64,000 bases of DNA from Aliivibrio salmonicida LFI1238 (lineage in GTDB: Bacteria > Pseudomonadota > Gammaproteobacteria > Enterobacterales > Vibrionaceae): assembly GCF_000196495.1 (NCBI RefSeq), contig NC_011312.1, positions 744,001-808,000 of the forward strand, given 5' to 3'. The position numbers were made by a program, and so were the translations under genes. The notes under the pieces were generated by a model. That model saw nothing but the letters and a program-made list of their open reading frames with translations, made no database searches and was not told where the DNA came from. Below, piece by piece: positions 10,133-20,100 of the stretch (the first letter of the stretch is position 1; each line of letters opens with the position of its first letter).

Positions 10133-10159
10133 AAATAGCGGATCATTAAGCCGCTATTT
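10133..10159 (-). terminator. Terminator downstream of yebG
   Basis: AAATAGCGG and CCGCTATTT form a 9-bp stem with a 9-nt loop. Read on the minus strand it runs into TTTTCTTTTC. It lies 28 nt after the yebG stop. Confidence 0.75.
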
Positions 10160-10186
10160 GTATTTTTATATATCGTATCTTTAGAA

Positions 10187-10477
10187 TTAAGCGGCGTCAG
10201 ACTCTTCGTCTTTGACGGCTTCAATTTTTGCTTTTTTAGGTACAGGTTTACGTTTTGCGCCCAAAGCAACTAAAACATCTTCTTTGTGCTTAGCCAGGTA
10301 AAGAGACAACTCTTCTTGTTTCCCTTCATCTTCAATTAAATTACTTTCATTTAGCAGAGTAAAAAGTTCATCTGCAACATCCAGCATTTTGTCATAAGCA
10401 TCGGCTTCAGTTTTAGAGGTAAAAGTCATCTTCTCTTCTCCGTTGCGCTCAACTACATATTTGACGATAACAGCCAT
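10187..10477 (-). CDS. yebG: YebG-family DNA damage-inducible protein
   Basis: 96 residues from the ATG at 10477. A longer open frame upstream is not supported, because homology starts at MAVIVKYVVERNGEEKMTF and a GGAGAG site precedes this ATG. It matches E. coli YebG, including the block SKTEADAYDKMLD and an acidic C terminus. In E. coli yebG belongs to the LexA regulon, and a LexA-like box lies just upstream here. The molecular function of YebG is not well established. The extra Lys-rich segment near residues 75-88 fits nucleic-acid association, but that is inference. Confidence 0.9.
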   Translation of the reverse strand: MAVIVKYVVERNGEEKMTFTSKTEADAYDKMLDVADELFTLLNESNLIEDEGKQEELSLYLAKHKEDVLVALGAKRKPVPKKAKIEAVKDEESDAA

Positions 10478-10500
10478 GGTCGTCTCTCCTATTAAATTAA

Positions 10501-10516
10501 CTGGTGTTTTATACAG
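10501..10516 (-). promoter_or_regulatory. LexA (SOS) box upstream of yebG
   Basis: On the minus strand the sequence reads CTGTATAAAACACCAG, against the consensus CTGT-N8-ACAG, with one mismatch in the right half. It is centred about 31 bp upstream of the yebG start, suitable for repression. Confidence 0.75.
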
Positions 10517-10643
10517 TAAATGAGGTTTTTTGTCCACTTGGAGGAGAGAAAGCGAGAGAGAGGTAACGCTAGGAGATAATCGACTGATTTTTTATGGCTA
10601 AAATGTAAAAAATTAAATGTAGGAAAATAGTTGAGTAATTTTA

Positions 10644-10674
10644 TTTAAAGTTGTATTTTAAATGCAACTTTAAA
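10644..10674 (+). promoter_or_regulatory. NsrR operator upstream of aox
   Basis: A 31-bp palindrome with 15-bp arms (TTTAAAGTTGTATTT and AAATGCAACTTTAAA) around one base; only one arm position fails to match. The core TGTATTT-T-AAATGCA fits the NsrR consensus TGYATTT-N-AAATRCA. It ends 14 bp before the aox start. NsrR control of aox with induction by nitric oxide is established for Vibrio fischeri. Confidence 0.88.
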
Positions 10675-10688
10675 TAAAGGAGTGCTTA

Positions 10689-11327
10689 ATGATGTCAGAT
10701 TTTGAACTAAAACATAAAGCGACAACGAAAATGTCAGAGCGTATTGCTTATAAAATTACGCAGTGCTTAAAGTTTCTTTTAAATATTTTTTATGGTTCTC
10801 AATATGCAAAGCGTGCCGTTATTTTAGAAACGATTGCTGCGGTTCCTGGGATGGTTGCCGGCATGTTTAATCACCTAAAAGCATTACGTCGTATGAAAGA
10901 TGATGAAGGGTGGATCCGCGAATTATTGAATGAAGCTGAAAACGAAAGAATGCATTTAATGATATTTTTAGATATTGCAAAACCTCGCTGGATAGAGCGC
11001 ACGTTGGTTTTATTGGGCCAAGGTGTCTTTATGGTTGTTTATAGCTTTATTTATTTACTCTCATCAAAAGTGGCTCACCGAGTGGTCGGTTATTTTGAAG
11101 AAGAAGCTTGTAAAAGTTACACCGAATATTTAAGTAAAATTGATAATGGAGACGTGGAAAACGAAGCTGCACCACAAATAGCGATAGACTATTATCAATT
11201 ACCAAATGACGCATTACTGCGTGATGTGATCTTAAAGATTCGTGATGATGAAGCAAAACATCGAGATCGTAATCATTCGTTTGCTGACGCTTATGAAAAC
11301 CACGATCTTCCTGCTCACCAACGTTAG
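10689..11327 (+). CDS. aox: Alternative oxidase (cyanide/NO-resistant ubiquinol oxidase)
   Basis: Oxidises ubiquinol and reduces oxygen to water without proton pumping; a monotopic inner-membrane di-iron protein. 212 residues. The iron ligands fit the AOX pattern: Glu47 (LETIAAVPGM), Glu86 and His89 (ERMH), a Glu within FEEEA (137-139), Glu188 and His191 (EAKH). AAGGAG precedes the ATG ATG pair, and either could start. It is a single-gene unit directly behind an NsrR palindrome, consistent with NO-induced respiration. AOX is rare in bacteria, and its presence supports an Aliivibrio assignment. Confidence 0.95.
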   Translation: MMSDFELKHKATTKMSERIAYKITQCLKFLLNIFYGSQYAKRAVILETIAAVPGMVAGMFNHLKALRRMKDDEGWIRELLNEAENERMHLMIFLDIAKPRWIERTLVLLGQGVFMVVYSFIYLLSSKVAHRVVGYFEEEACKSYTEYLSKIDNGDVENEAAPQIAIDYYQLPNDALLRDVILKIRDDEAKHRDRNHSFADAYENHDLPAHQR

Positions 11328-11359
11328 GTATCATTTTTATGGGGCTAGAAATAGCCTCA

Positions 11360-12235
11360 TTAACGTTGAATAAAAGTCATAAAATACTGCAATAATGGCG
11401 TTTGATATTTTTCTTTATGAACCAATAACCAATAAGGACGAGTCAATTTCTTTTCATAAGGAAGCTGAACTAACCGTCCATCATTAATCGAATTTTGAGC
11501 GGCTAATTGAGATAAACATGCGAGCCCCATATTTTCAGAGCAGCAATTAATAATGGCTTCGGTGGTGTGAAGCTGTAAGGACTCATGCCAATCATTTAAA
11601 TTGGATGCAATATGATTAAGGAAATACTCCCGGCTACCAGATCCTTCTTCTCTTAATAACCAAGTTGAGTGTTCTAAGTCTTCTAATGTAATTATGTTCT
11701 GCATAGCTAACGGGTGAGAAGGGGCGCATACTATGTACATGTCATCCTGTTGCCATTCAATCATGTTTAGCTTGGGGTGATGTGCTTTCCCTTCAACTAA
11801 GCCAATATCGAGTTTGAATTCCAACAGTCGATTAATGATTTGAGCGGTATTTGAAATAAATAACTGTTGAATATCACAAGGGTGTTGTTGTTGGAATTTA
11901 CTCAGTAAAACTGGTGCGATATGATTACCAATCGTATCACTGGCACCAATGTTTAATGAACCAGTCAACTGACTATCAGCAGTGAATTGATGCTCGATAG
12001 CTTCAGCTCGTTCTAGTAATTCATCCGCTAAAGGAAGGAGTTGGCGGCCTTCACTATTTAACACTAAGCGATTATTTACGCGATCAAATACTTTGTAACC
12101 CAAATTCTTTTCAAGTTCAGACAATGAAAGGCTCACCGCAGGTTTTGTAATAAACAGTCGCTCAGCCGCTTTCGTCATTGTTTTTTCTTGAGCAATTGCC
12201 GTAAATACATTGAGTTGTTTTAGTGAAATTCTCAT
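11360..12235 (-). CDS. LysR-family transcriptional regulator divergent from a TDT transporter
   Basis: 291 residues. The N-terminal HTH is LKQLNVFTAIAQEKTMTKAA then ERLFITKPAVSLSLSELEK. The effector domain follows from about residue 90 (GSLNIGASDTIGNHIAP). The second half, including LREEGSGSREYF, resembles YeiE/CysB-like regulators that sense small anions. It is divergent from the transporter gene at 12371 over a 135-bp gap containing an inverted repeat, so autoregulation and control of the transporter are likely. The ligand is unknown. Confidence 0.85.
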   Translation of the reverse strand: MRISLKQLNVFTAIAQEKTMTKAAERLFITKPAVSLSLSELEKNLGYKVFDRVNNRLVLNSEGRQLLPLADELLERAEAIEHQFTADSQLTGSLNIGASDTIGNHIAPVLLSKFQQQHPCDIQQLFISNTAQIINRLLEFKLDIGLVEGKAHHPKLNMIEWQQDDMYIVCAPSHPLAMQNIITLEDLEHSTWLLREEGSGSREYFLNHIASNLNDWHESLQLHTTEAIINCCSENMGLACLSQLAAQNSINDGRLVQLPYEKKLTRPYWLLVHKEKYQTPLLQYFMTFIQR

Positions 12236-12268
12236 GACAGGAAGTCCTAAATACTAATAGATCATCAT

Positions 12269-12287
12269 CGTTAAGTTTATTTTAACG
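12269..12287. promoter_or_regulatory. Inverted repeat, candidate LysR-type operator
   Basis: CGTTAA and TTAACG flank seven bases, giving a T-N11-A type dyad between the LysR gene and the TDT transporter gene. Assignment to this regulator rests on position only. Confidence 0.4.
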
Positions 12288-12370
12288 TAGTCTTTAGTTT
12301 ATTCAAATTTTATTAATGGTTGTCTGGTAGTAAACTGGCTTCATCGTTAAATAGTAAAGAGAACAATGTC

Positions 12371-13360
12371 ATGCTTAATTACACAAAACAAAAAGTAGTA
12401 GGCGCACCAACACCAATGGCAGGGTTAGCTCTTGGGATCGCAAGTTTAGGCTGGTGTTGGGAGAATGCTCTTCCTTTCCATGGATATGCTCAATGGATTT
12501 CAGCAGCAATAGCTTCCGTATTGTTACTTGTTTTAGCGATTAAATTTTTATTACACCCAGCAGTATTGTGGAGTGAGCTTGCACATCCTGTTGTCGGTAG
12601 TGTTGCCCCAACGTTTGCTATGGGGACGATGGTCGTATCGAGCAGTGTGGGACATTTTTATCCAGCCGCTGGTGATGCTTTATGGCTTGCTGCAATTGCA
12701 CTTCATCTTATTTTCTTAATCTCTTTTATTTATCATCGAGCAAAAGACTTTGAATTACATCACATGGTGCCAAGTTGGTTTGTACCACCAGTTGGTTTAG
12801 TTGTGGCGGATGTTTCTTTTTCTGGTAACCCTACATTAGCACCAGTAGCGCATTGGATATTAATGTTTGGATTAATCATTTATGCCATCATGCTACCAAT
12901 CATGATTTATCGTTTAATGTTTTGTCATGAAATACCAGATGCTGCAAAACCAACGATTGCAATTATGGCAGCACCAGCAAGTTTATCATTAGCGGGTTAC
13001 CTAACAGTCACTGCTTCACCATCACCAGTGATTATTGCGCTTTTATTCGGTATTGCAGTATTAATGACAAGCGTAATTTACATGGCTTTCTTTAAATTAA
13101 TGAGACTGCCATTTAGCCCTGGCTATGCTGCATTTACCTTCCCAATGGTGATTGGTGCAACGGCATTATTTAAAACGGCGAATTGGATGTTATCTCAAGG
13201 TGTAGTTGCTGATTATGTCTACCAAGTCAGAATGCTTGCCGTTGTTGAATTAGTGGTAGCAACCTGTGTTGTTAGTTATGTTGCTGTCCATTATCTAGCT
13301 CACTATCGTCCGATTACTCGCATGGTAAATCGCTTAGCAAATCCTAAACACGCACACTAA
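12371..13360 (+). CDS. TDT-family (TehA/SLAC1-like) transporter
   Basis: 329 residues from the ATG at 12371; the frame extends upstream, but the body of homology starts at MLNYTKQKVVGAPTPMAGLA. About ten hydrophobic helices include TPMAGLALGIASLGWCWE and a later LPFSPGYAAFTFPMVIGATA, both characteristic of the tellurite-resistance/dicarboxylate transporter (TDT) family. These are inner-membrane anion channels or carriers. The substrate (tellurite, sulfite, malate or another anion) cannot be decided. The divergent LysR neighbour suggests induction by its substrate. Confidence 0.82.
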   Translation: MLNYTKQKVVGAPTPMAGLALGIASLGWCWENALPFHGYAQWISAAIASVLLLVLAIKFLLHPAVLWSELAHPVVGSVAPTFAMGTMVVSSSVGHFYPAAGDALWLAAIALHLIFLISFIYHRAKDFELHHMVPSWFVPPVGLVVADVSFSGNPTLAPVAHWILMFGLIIYAIMLPIMIYRLMFCHEIPDAAKPTIAIMAAPASLSLAGYLTVTASPSPVIIALLFGIAVLMTSVIYMAFFKLMRLPFSPGYAAFTFPMVIGATALFKTANWMLSQGVVADYVYQVRMLAVVELVVATCVVSYVAVHYLAHYRPITRMVNRLANPKHAH

Positions 13361-13440
13361 ATTCGTAATCTTTTTCTCTTAAAACACATCCAGTTACGTT
13401 AAGCTATAGAGACTTTCATTTCTTTATAAGCGAGCTGGGT

Positions 13441-16400
13441 GTGTTTACTGTTTATCATTCAAATCAACTTGATGTTCTTAAATCTCTTGTCGTTGAATTA
13501 ATTCGTCTAAACCCTCTTGATAACCCATTTGAGCAAGAGCAAATTCTCGTTCAAAGTCCGGGTATGTCGCAATGGCTTAAAATCGAACTCGCCAAAGAGT
13601 TAGGCATTGCCGCCAATCTTACCTTTCCACTTCCTGCTACTTTTATTTGGGACTTGTTTACTCAGGTTCTGGATGACGTGCCAAAGCGCAGTGCTTTTAA
13701 TAAAGAAGCCATGACGTGGAAGATAGTGACGTTATTACCAGAGTTATTAAAACAAGATGAATTTGCGCCACTGCAACGCTATTTAGAAAATGATGACAAA
13801 CAATTGAAGTGCTACCAACTCGCTGCAAAAATTGCCGATATCTTTGACCAATATTTAGTATTCCGCCCAGAATGGATCCAAAAATGGGAAGCGGGTGAAG
13901 AGGTTATAGAATTAGAAGGCGAACATCCTTGGCAGCCTATTTTATGGCAAGCCTTGTATGACCAAACCTTGGCGCTGGGTCATTCACCTTATCATCGTGC
14001 CAATATGTTCGAGCATTTTATTGAAACCCTAGAAAATTATCTGCAAACGGGAACCTTGCCAAAAGGCATGCCTAAGCGTTTATTTGTGGTGGGTATCACT
14101 TCATTGCCTCCTCGTTATTTAGATGCGCTAGCGGCTCTTGGGCAACATATTGATGTGCATTTAATGTTTACCAACCCATGTCAACATTATTGGGGTGATT
14201 TACGTGATAATAAATACCTAGCAAAATTAGATCGTCAAAATCGAATAGCTAAACGTTTATCATCAGATTTATCTACACTAGAAAATGATGATAGTGATTT
14301 ATTTACAAACAAATCAGAGAATTCTTTATTAGCGTCATGGGGTAAGTTAGGTAGGGATAACTTTCAATTACTGTTAGATTTAGAACCGAATGAATATAAA
14401 ATTTTTGTGCCAACAGGAAGGGAAGATCTTCTACATTCTATCCAATCTGATATTTTAAATTTAGAAGAACGCAGTCGTGATGATGTGCTTGATAACAGTG
14501 AGCACAAGCAACCAATCAGCCCTGATGACCGTTCGATTCTTTTGCATTCATGTCATAGCCCAATGCGTGAAGTAGAAGTTTTACACGATCAATTATTGGA
14601 TATGTTTGCCAATGATCCAGAATTAAAACCTCGCGATATTATTGTGATGGTAGCAGATATCAATGTGTACAGTGCGGCGATCCAAGCCGTCTTTGGTAAC
14701 GCAGCATTCGATCGCTACATTCCTTTTGCTATTTCCGATCAAAGTGCCGAGCAAGAAAACCCAGTGCTATTGGCTTTTATGAATTTGATGGCGTTGCCTG
14801 AAAATCGTTGTGGTTTGTCAGAGCTATTAAGTTTGTTGGAAGTTCCTGCGGTCATGTCACGTTTTAAATTTAATGCCGAGCAGTTTGAAATAGTAAAACG
14901 ATGGGCAGAAGAAACCGGCATTCGCTGGGGATTGGATAACAGCACCTCTGCGCATTTTGATCTTCCTGAACATAATCAAAATTCATGGTTATTTGGTATT
15001 CAGAGAATGTTGCTTGGTTATGCGATGGAGCAAGACGCGGGCTTATTTGAAGGCATGGCGAGCTACGAACAAGTGCAAGGCATGAATGCCGAAATAGCAG
15101 GTAACTTAGCGCACTTTATTGATCAGCTTTTGACTTATCAGATTACCCTAGGCCAAGCGCAAAAAATTAATGCATGGCGCACCATTATTAACCAACTAAT
15201 GGACGATTTTTTACTTGTTGAATTAGAAGGTGAACTGGTCGTTAAAAGCATTCGAGATCAATTGCAAAAACTGGAAGAAAATCTTGAAGACGCCGGATTT
15301 GATGCACCAATCTCTGCACCAATTATTAATAATTACCTAAAAAACAATTTATCAGGAGGAAAAGCGAGTCAGCGTTTCTTAGCGGGGAAAGTAAATTTCT
15401 GTACCTTAATGCCAATGCGCTCAATTCCATTTGATGTGATCTGTTTACTTGGTATGACGGATGGGTCTTATCCGCGAACGATGCCGGTTGAAGGTTTCGA
15501 TTTAATGCAGAAACGAATGAAGCCGGGTGACCGTTCTCGTCGAGATGATGATAGATATTTATTTTTAGAAGCACTGCAATCGGCGAATAAAGCGTTTTAT
15601 CTCAGCTATATAGGTCGTTCTATTCGAGATAATACAGAAAAAGCCCCTTCTGTTTTGGTGAGTGAACTGCTTGAATATTGTCAGCAAAGTTATTGTCTAG
15701 ATGGCGATAGTGAGCTGAACCCTGAAGAGTCTGCTAAACACCTAGTTAAAAAATTAACAATAGAACATCCATTAGTCCCATATAGCCAACAGAGTTTTGT
15801 GGGTGATAACACCAGTTATGCCAGTGAATGGTTACCAACCGCAAAACTAGAAGGCCAAGCCGCGCCAGAATTCCAAACTGAACCTTTAGTGTTTGCACCA
15901 GAATCAAAAGAGCTTGAATTAACCGAACTACAACGCTTTTGGCGCTTGCCTGTCGCCTATTTCTTTAACCGTGGTTTAAAAGTATTTTTTGAAACGGTAG
16001 AGAGCCGAGTTGAAGATGATGAACCGTTTTCTATTGATGGTCGTACTGGTTATGGAATGAAATCAGAATTGCTAGAAGAGTTATTGGCCTATGATGATCC
16101 TAACCAAGTATTTCAACTAAGTCGTGAGTTTTATCAGCAACAAAAAGCGCAAGGAAAATTACCGATTGGTAGCTTTGGTGAGATCGCGGCAGACAAAGAA
16201 GTGAACACGGTAAAAGAGTTAGTGGATCATATTCAGCCATTAACGACATCACCATTAGAGGATCAAGAAGTGCGTTTACGCTTTACTTTTCCTCATGGTG
16301 AGATGGAATTACAAGGCTGGCTAAAGCAGCGTTATAAAGAAGGAATGCTGCGTTATCGTGGTGGTAAAATTCGTTCTCATGAAGTCTTAGCAACGTGGAT

Positions 16401-16824
16401 TGATCATCTGTGTTTGTGTGCCATGAAGCAACAGCAATTTACTCACCTCTTTGGGACCGATGCGATATATCATTTTGAGCCAATTGAAACAGAAAAAGCG
16501 TATCAACATTTAGAAGTGATATTAAGCCTTTATATTTCTGGTAACTGTGCGCCATTGCCTTATTTACCAAAAGCCGCGTTGGCCGGGCTAGAAGCACACA
16601 TTGATAAAAAAGGTGTGTGGAATGACGATGATGAAACCCATGAAAAAGCACTGAAAAAAATGGCTGATGAATACAGTGGAACTCGTTACGCGGGTGAAAA
16701 CAGCAATGATTATGTCATGCGTATGTGGCCCGAGTGGAATGACGAATTAGGTCAGACTATTTTTGATAATGCGAAAAATGTATTACATGATGCCTTGTTA
16801 CACAGTGAGAAAGAAAAACTGTAA
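13441..16824 (+). CDS. recC: Exodeoxyribonuclease V subunit gamma (RecC)
   Basis: 1127 residues, close to E. coli RecC (1122). GTG start reading MFTVYHSNQLDVL. RecC holds RecB and RecD together, splits the duplex and recognises the Chi sequence in double-strand break repair. The QSPGMSQWLKIELA block (about residues 38-51) and the inactive helicase-like fold are typical, and no Walker A motif is seen. It is followed by recB after 333 bp. No ptrA protease gene lies between them, unlike E. coli, so recC and recB may have separate promoters. Confidence 0.95.
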   Translation: MFTVYHSNQLDVLKSLVVELIRLNPLDNPFEQEQILVQSPGMSQWLKIELAKELGIAANLTFPLPATFIWDLFTQVLDDVPKRSAFNKEAMTWKIVTLLPELLKQDEFAPLQRYLENDDKQLKCYQLAAKIADIFDQYLVFRPEWIQKWEAGEEVIELEGEHPWQPILWQALYDQTLALGHSPYHRANMFEHFIETLENYLQTGTLPKGMPKRLFVVGITSLPPRYLDALAALGQHIDVHLMFTNPCQHYWGDLRDNKYLAKLDRQNRIAKRLSSDLSTLENDDSDLFTNKSENSLLASWGKLGRDNFQLLLDLEPNEYKIFVPTGREDLLHSIQSDILNLEERSRDDVLDNSEHKQPISPDDRSILLHSCHSPMREVEVLHDQLLDMFANDPELKPRDIIVMVADINVYSAAIQAVFGNAAFDRYIPFAISDQSAEQENPVLLAFMNLMALPENRCGLSELLSLLEVPAVMSRFKFNAEQFEIVKRWAEETGIRWGLDNSTSAHFDLPEHNQNSWLFGIQRMLLGYAMEQDAGLFEGMASYEQVQGMNAEIAGNLAHFIDQLLTYQITLGQAQKINAWRTIINQLMDDFLLVELEGELVVKSIRDQLQKLEENLEDAGFDAPISAPIINNYLKNNLSGGKASQRFLAGKVNFCTLMPMRSIPFDVICLLGMTDGSYPRTMPVEGFDLMQKRMKPGDRSRRDDDRYLFLEALQSANKAFYLSYIGRSIRDNTEKAPSVLVSELLEYCQQSYCLDGDSELNPEESAKHLVKKLTIEHPLVPYSQQSFVGDNTSYASEWLPTAKLEGQAAPEFQTEPLVFAPESKELELTELQRFWRLPVAYFFNRGLKVFFETVESRVEDDEPFSIDGRTGYGMKSELLEELLAYDDPNQVFQLSREFYQQQKAQGKLPIGSFGEIAADKEVNTVKELVDHIQPLTTSPLEDQEVRLRFTFPHGEMELQGWLKQRYKEGMLRYRGGKIRSHEVLATWIDHLCLCAMKQQQFTHLFGTDAIYHFEPIETEKAYQHLEVILSLYISGNCAPLPYLPKAALAGLEAHIDKKGVWNDDDETHEKALKKMADEYSGTRYAGENSNDYVMRMWPEWNDELGQTIFDNAKNVLHDALLHSEKEKL

Positions 16825-17157
16825 TTTAAAACAAAGCAATGCTTAGGAAAGAAGGTATAGAAGAAGCACGGAAGAAAAGAGTAGGGTGGCCGCGAGTAAA
16901 TCATTTTTAGTGTAGGGCGTTCGCTGTACGGCCACAGGTCAGAGGTTGACCGAATCCTTTAATACAAATGCACATTTAATGGGCTCTTTGTAAGTGGCGC
17001 TGAGTGTAACAAAGCATAAAAAGTGAACCGTGAGAAAGATCTCACATTGGTCGCTTTATTAATTTTATTATCGTTGTTCCTAATGAACTTCGATATGGGT
17101 CACACAAATAGTCTGTAAAAACAGAGTGTTGATGATAAATAAAAATGGTGATGTTCG
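16825..17157. other. recC-recB intergenic region with two stem-loops
   Basis: 333 bp with no protein gene. It holds a long-range pairing, GTGGCCG (16886-16892) with CGGCCAC (16929-16935), and a hairpin at about 17021-17057 whose core is GTGAG-AAAGAT-CTCAC with partial outer pairing, followed by a T-rich stretch. These could be a recC terminator, a leader of recB or a small RNA. None is proven. Confidence 0.45.
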
Positions 17158-20100
17158 ATGACGACAATCGCAGCTCCAAATCAATTGAATGCAATGACGT
17201 TTCCTTTACATGGGACACGTTTAATTGAAGCTTCCGCAGGTACTGGTAAAACCTTTACCATTGCCAGTTTATATCTACGTTTACTATTAGGGCATGGTGA
17301 TGAGAACAGTCGCCATAGTGAAGAATTAACCGTAGATAAAATACTGGTAGTGACTTTTACGGAAGCGGCAACCGCAGAATTAAGAGAACGTATTCGAGCT
17401 AAGATCCATGATGCTCGTTTAGCGTTTGCTCGTGCTGTGCATAAAAGTGATTATAAGAGTGGCGATCCCGTTATTGACCCGTTATTAGCGGCTATTTCTG
17501 ATCATAAGTCGGCAGCACACATATTATTGAATGCTGAACGCAGTATGGATGAAGCCTCAATCTTTACCATTCATGGCTTTTGCCAGCGCATGCTAACCCA
17601 AAATGCCTTTGAATCTGGTGCCCAGTTCGAAAGTGAATTTGTCACCGACCAAGCCAAATTAATGCACCAAGTGGCCGCAGATTTTTGGCGTCGTAGTTTT
17701 TATCATCTGCCAAAAATGGTGGCTGAAAGTGTTTACGATTGCTGGCCAAGCCCTTCTGCATTATTAGGTGATATGGGCAATAGTCTTACTGGTGTCCCAA
17801 AGCATTTAACGGTTGAGCCATTAGAGAAGTCATTAGAAGATTTCTGTCAGCAAGGCATTGCTCGTATTGATGAATTAAAAAAACAGTGGTCAGAACATTG
17901 TGTAGATTTTGAAGCGCTAATTTCAGGTTCAGGTGTTGATAAACGCAGTTACACTAAAAAGAATTTACCAAATTGGTTGGATCAAGTGTCAATATGGGCA
18001 AGTAATCCAACGACTTCGCTGCAAATTCATGACAAATTAGAAAAGTTTTCTCAATCGTTATTAATTGATAAAACCAAAAAAGGCGAAGCACCAGAACACG
18101 CAGTATTTAAATTAATTGATGACTTTTTAGCGCAACCATTAGAAATAAAACAGCCGTTGTTGTCATTAGCCATTCATAAGTGCCGAGAAACCTTACAGCA
18201 AGCAAAAGAGCAGAAGAACTGGTTATCGTTTGATGACTTGCTGACTCAATTGTCGGCTGCAACCAAAAATCAAGAGAACGCTTTACTGCTAGAAAAGATC
18301 CGCGAGCAATACCCAATTGCCTTGATTGATGAATTCCAAGATACCGATCCACTTCAATATTCTATTTTTAATACCATCTATCAAGATCAATCACAGTGTG
18401 GTTTGTTCATGATTGGCGATCCAAAGCAGGCTATTTATGCTTTCCGTGGCGCAGATATATTTACTTATATTCAGGCTCGTCGCCAAGTGGCGGATCACTA
18501 CACTCTTGATACTAACTGGCGATCAACTGCCGATATGGTGTCGTCAGTAAACCGTATTTTTGAGCATGGTAAACAACCGTTTTTATACGATGATGATATT
18601 CCGTTTTATCCGGTGAAATATAATCCGATTAATGCGGAACAAAAATCGTGGTCGTTAGATAATCAAACTCAGCCTGCAATGACGTTTTGGTTACAAGAAA
18701 GCAAAGATGGTAACCCGATAAACAAAGGCAATTACCAACGAGTAATGGCGGAATCGACGGCGGCGCAAATTCAAACCATTTTGACCGGATCTCAACAAGG
18801 GTCTGCGCACCTGCAAAATGGAGAGAAAAAAGAAGCGATTAAAGCCGGGAATATTGCCGTACTGGTTCGTACTGGTAAAGAAGGGAAATTGGTTCGTGAA
18901 GCCTTATCAAAGCAAGGTATTGCGAGTGTTTATTTATCTAACCGAGACAGTGTGTTTTCTTCTCCTTTAGCTAAAGACATTTTACGTTTATTGCAGGCTG
19001 CAATGACGCCAACGGATGCACGAGCGGTTCGTTCTGCATTAGCCTCGTCTTTGTTTGCTTATACGGCCGATCAACTACATCAATTTAATGTCGATGAAAT
19101 GCAGTGGGAATTAGCCGTTAATGAGTTCCGCACCTACCGTAAGCATTGGTTACAACGTGGCATCATGCCTATGTTGCATCAAATTATTACTCAACAAGGT
19201 ATTTCAGAGCGTTTATTAGCTGAAAATGGCGGCGAACGTCATTTAACTGATTTACTTCATATTGGTGAATTATTACAACAAACAAGCCAAACCCTCGACA
19301 GTGATTATGGATTGTTGCGTTGGTTATCTGATGCGATTTCTGAACCTAATGGTGATGCTGAAGAGCAAACGGTACGTTTAGAATCTGAGCGTAATTTGGT
19401 GCAGATCGTGACGATTCATAAATCAAAAGGGTTGGAATACGATCTCGTCTTTTTGCCTTTTGTTTGCTCCTATCGAGCCGTGGATAAAAAAGGCGAAGTT
19501 AGCTTTTATGATGAAGACAATCGTTATTCTGTCTTAGATTTATTAAAGGAAGATGAGTCGGTCGAAAAAGCCGAGAAAGAACGCTTAGCAGAAGATTTAC
19601 GCTTAATTTATGTTGCGCTAACTCGTGCTGTTTACGCTTGTTATATTGGCATGGCACCTATCGGTAAAGGCACATCGAAAAAACCACCAACGGGTGTACA
19701 CCTTTCTGGTTTAGGGTATTTAATCCAACAAGCGGATGAATGTGATATTGCTGAGCTTCAAGCGTGCCTTGAAAAATTAATAGCAGGCAATTCGCCTATG
19801 GTGATCCAGTCACCTCAAACCTTAAGTGATGTGCTTTATAAAGAGACAGAAGACAACTTATTCGCATTAACAGCCAACAAATTGAGTAAGCCTGTGAAAA
19901 GTAATTGGTGGATGACCAGTTATTCGGGTTTGGTGAAACAAGGTAACCATCATAACGATTCGTCATTAGAATTGATTAATTTGGATGTGGATTCCGCTGA
20001 AGATAAAGACGACAAAGAGTTAGATTTAGAGCCAGAGCGAACGATATTTACTTTCCCTCGTGGTGCGAGAGCGGGTACGTTTTTACACTCATTGTTTGAA

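Noticed and set aside
11339..11360. Hairpin between aox and the LysR gene (GGGGCTA / TAGCCTC)
   Set aside because: No U-run on either strand in the needed direction, so it is not called a terminator.
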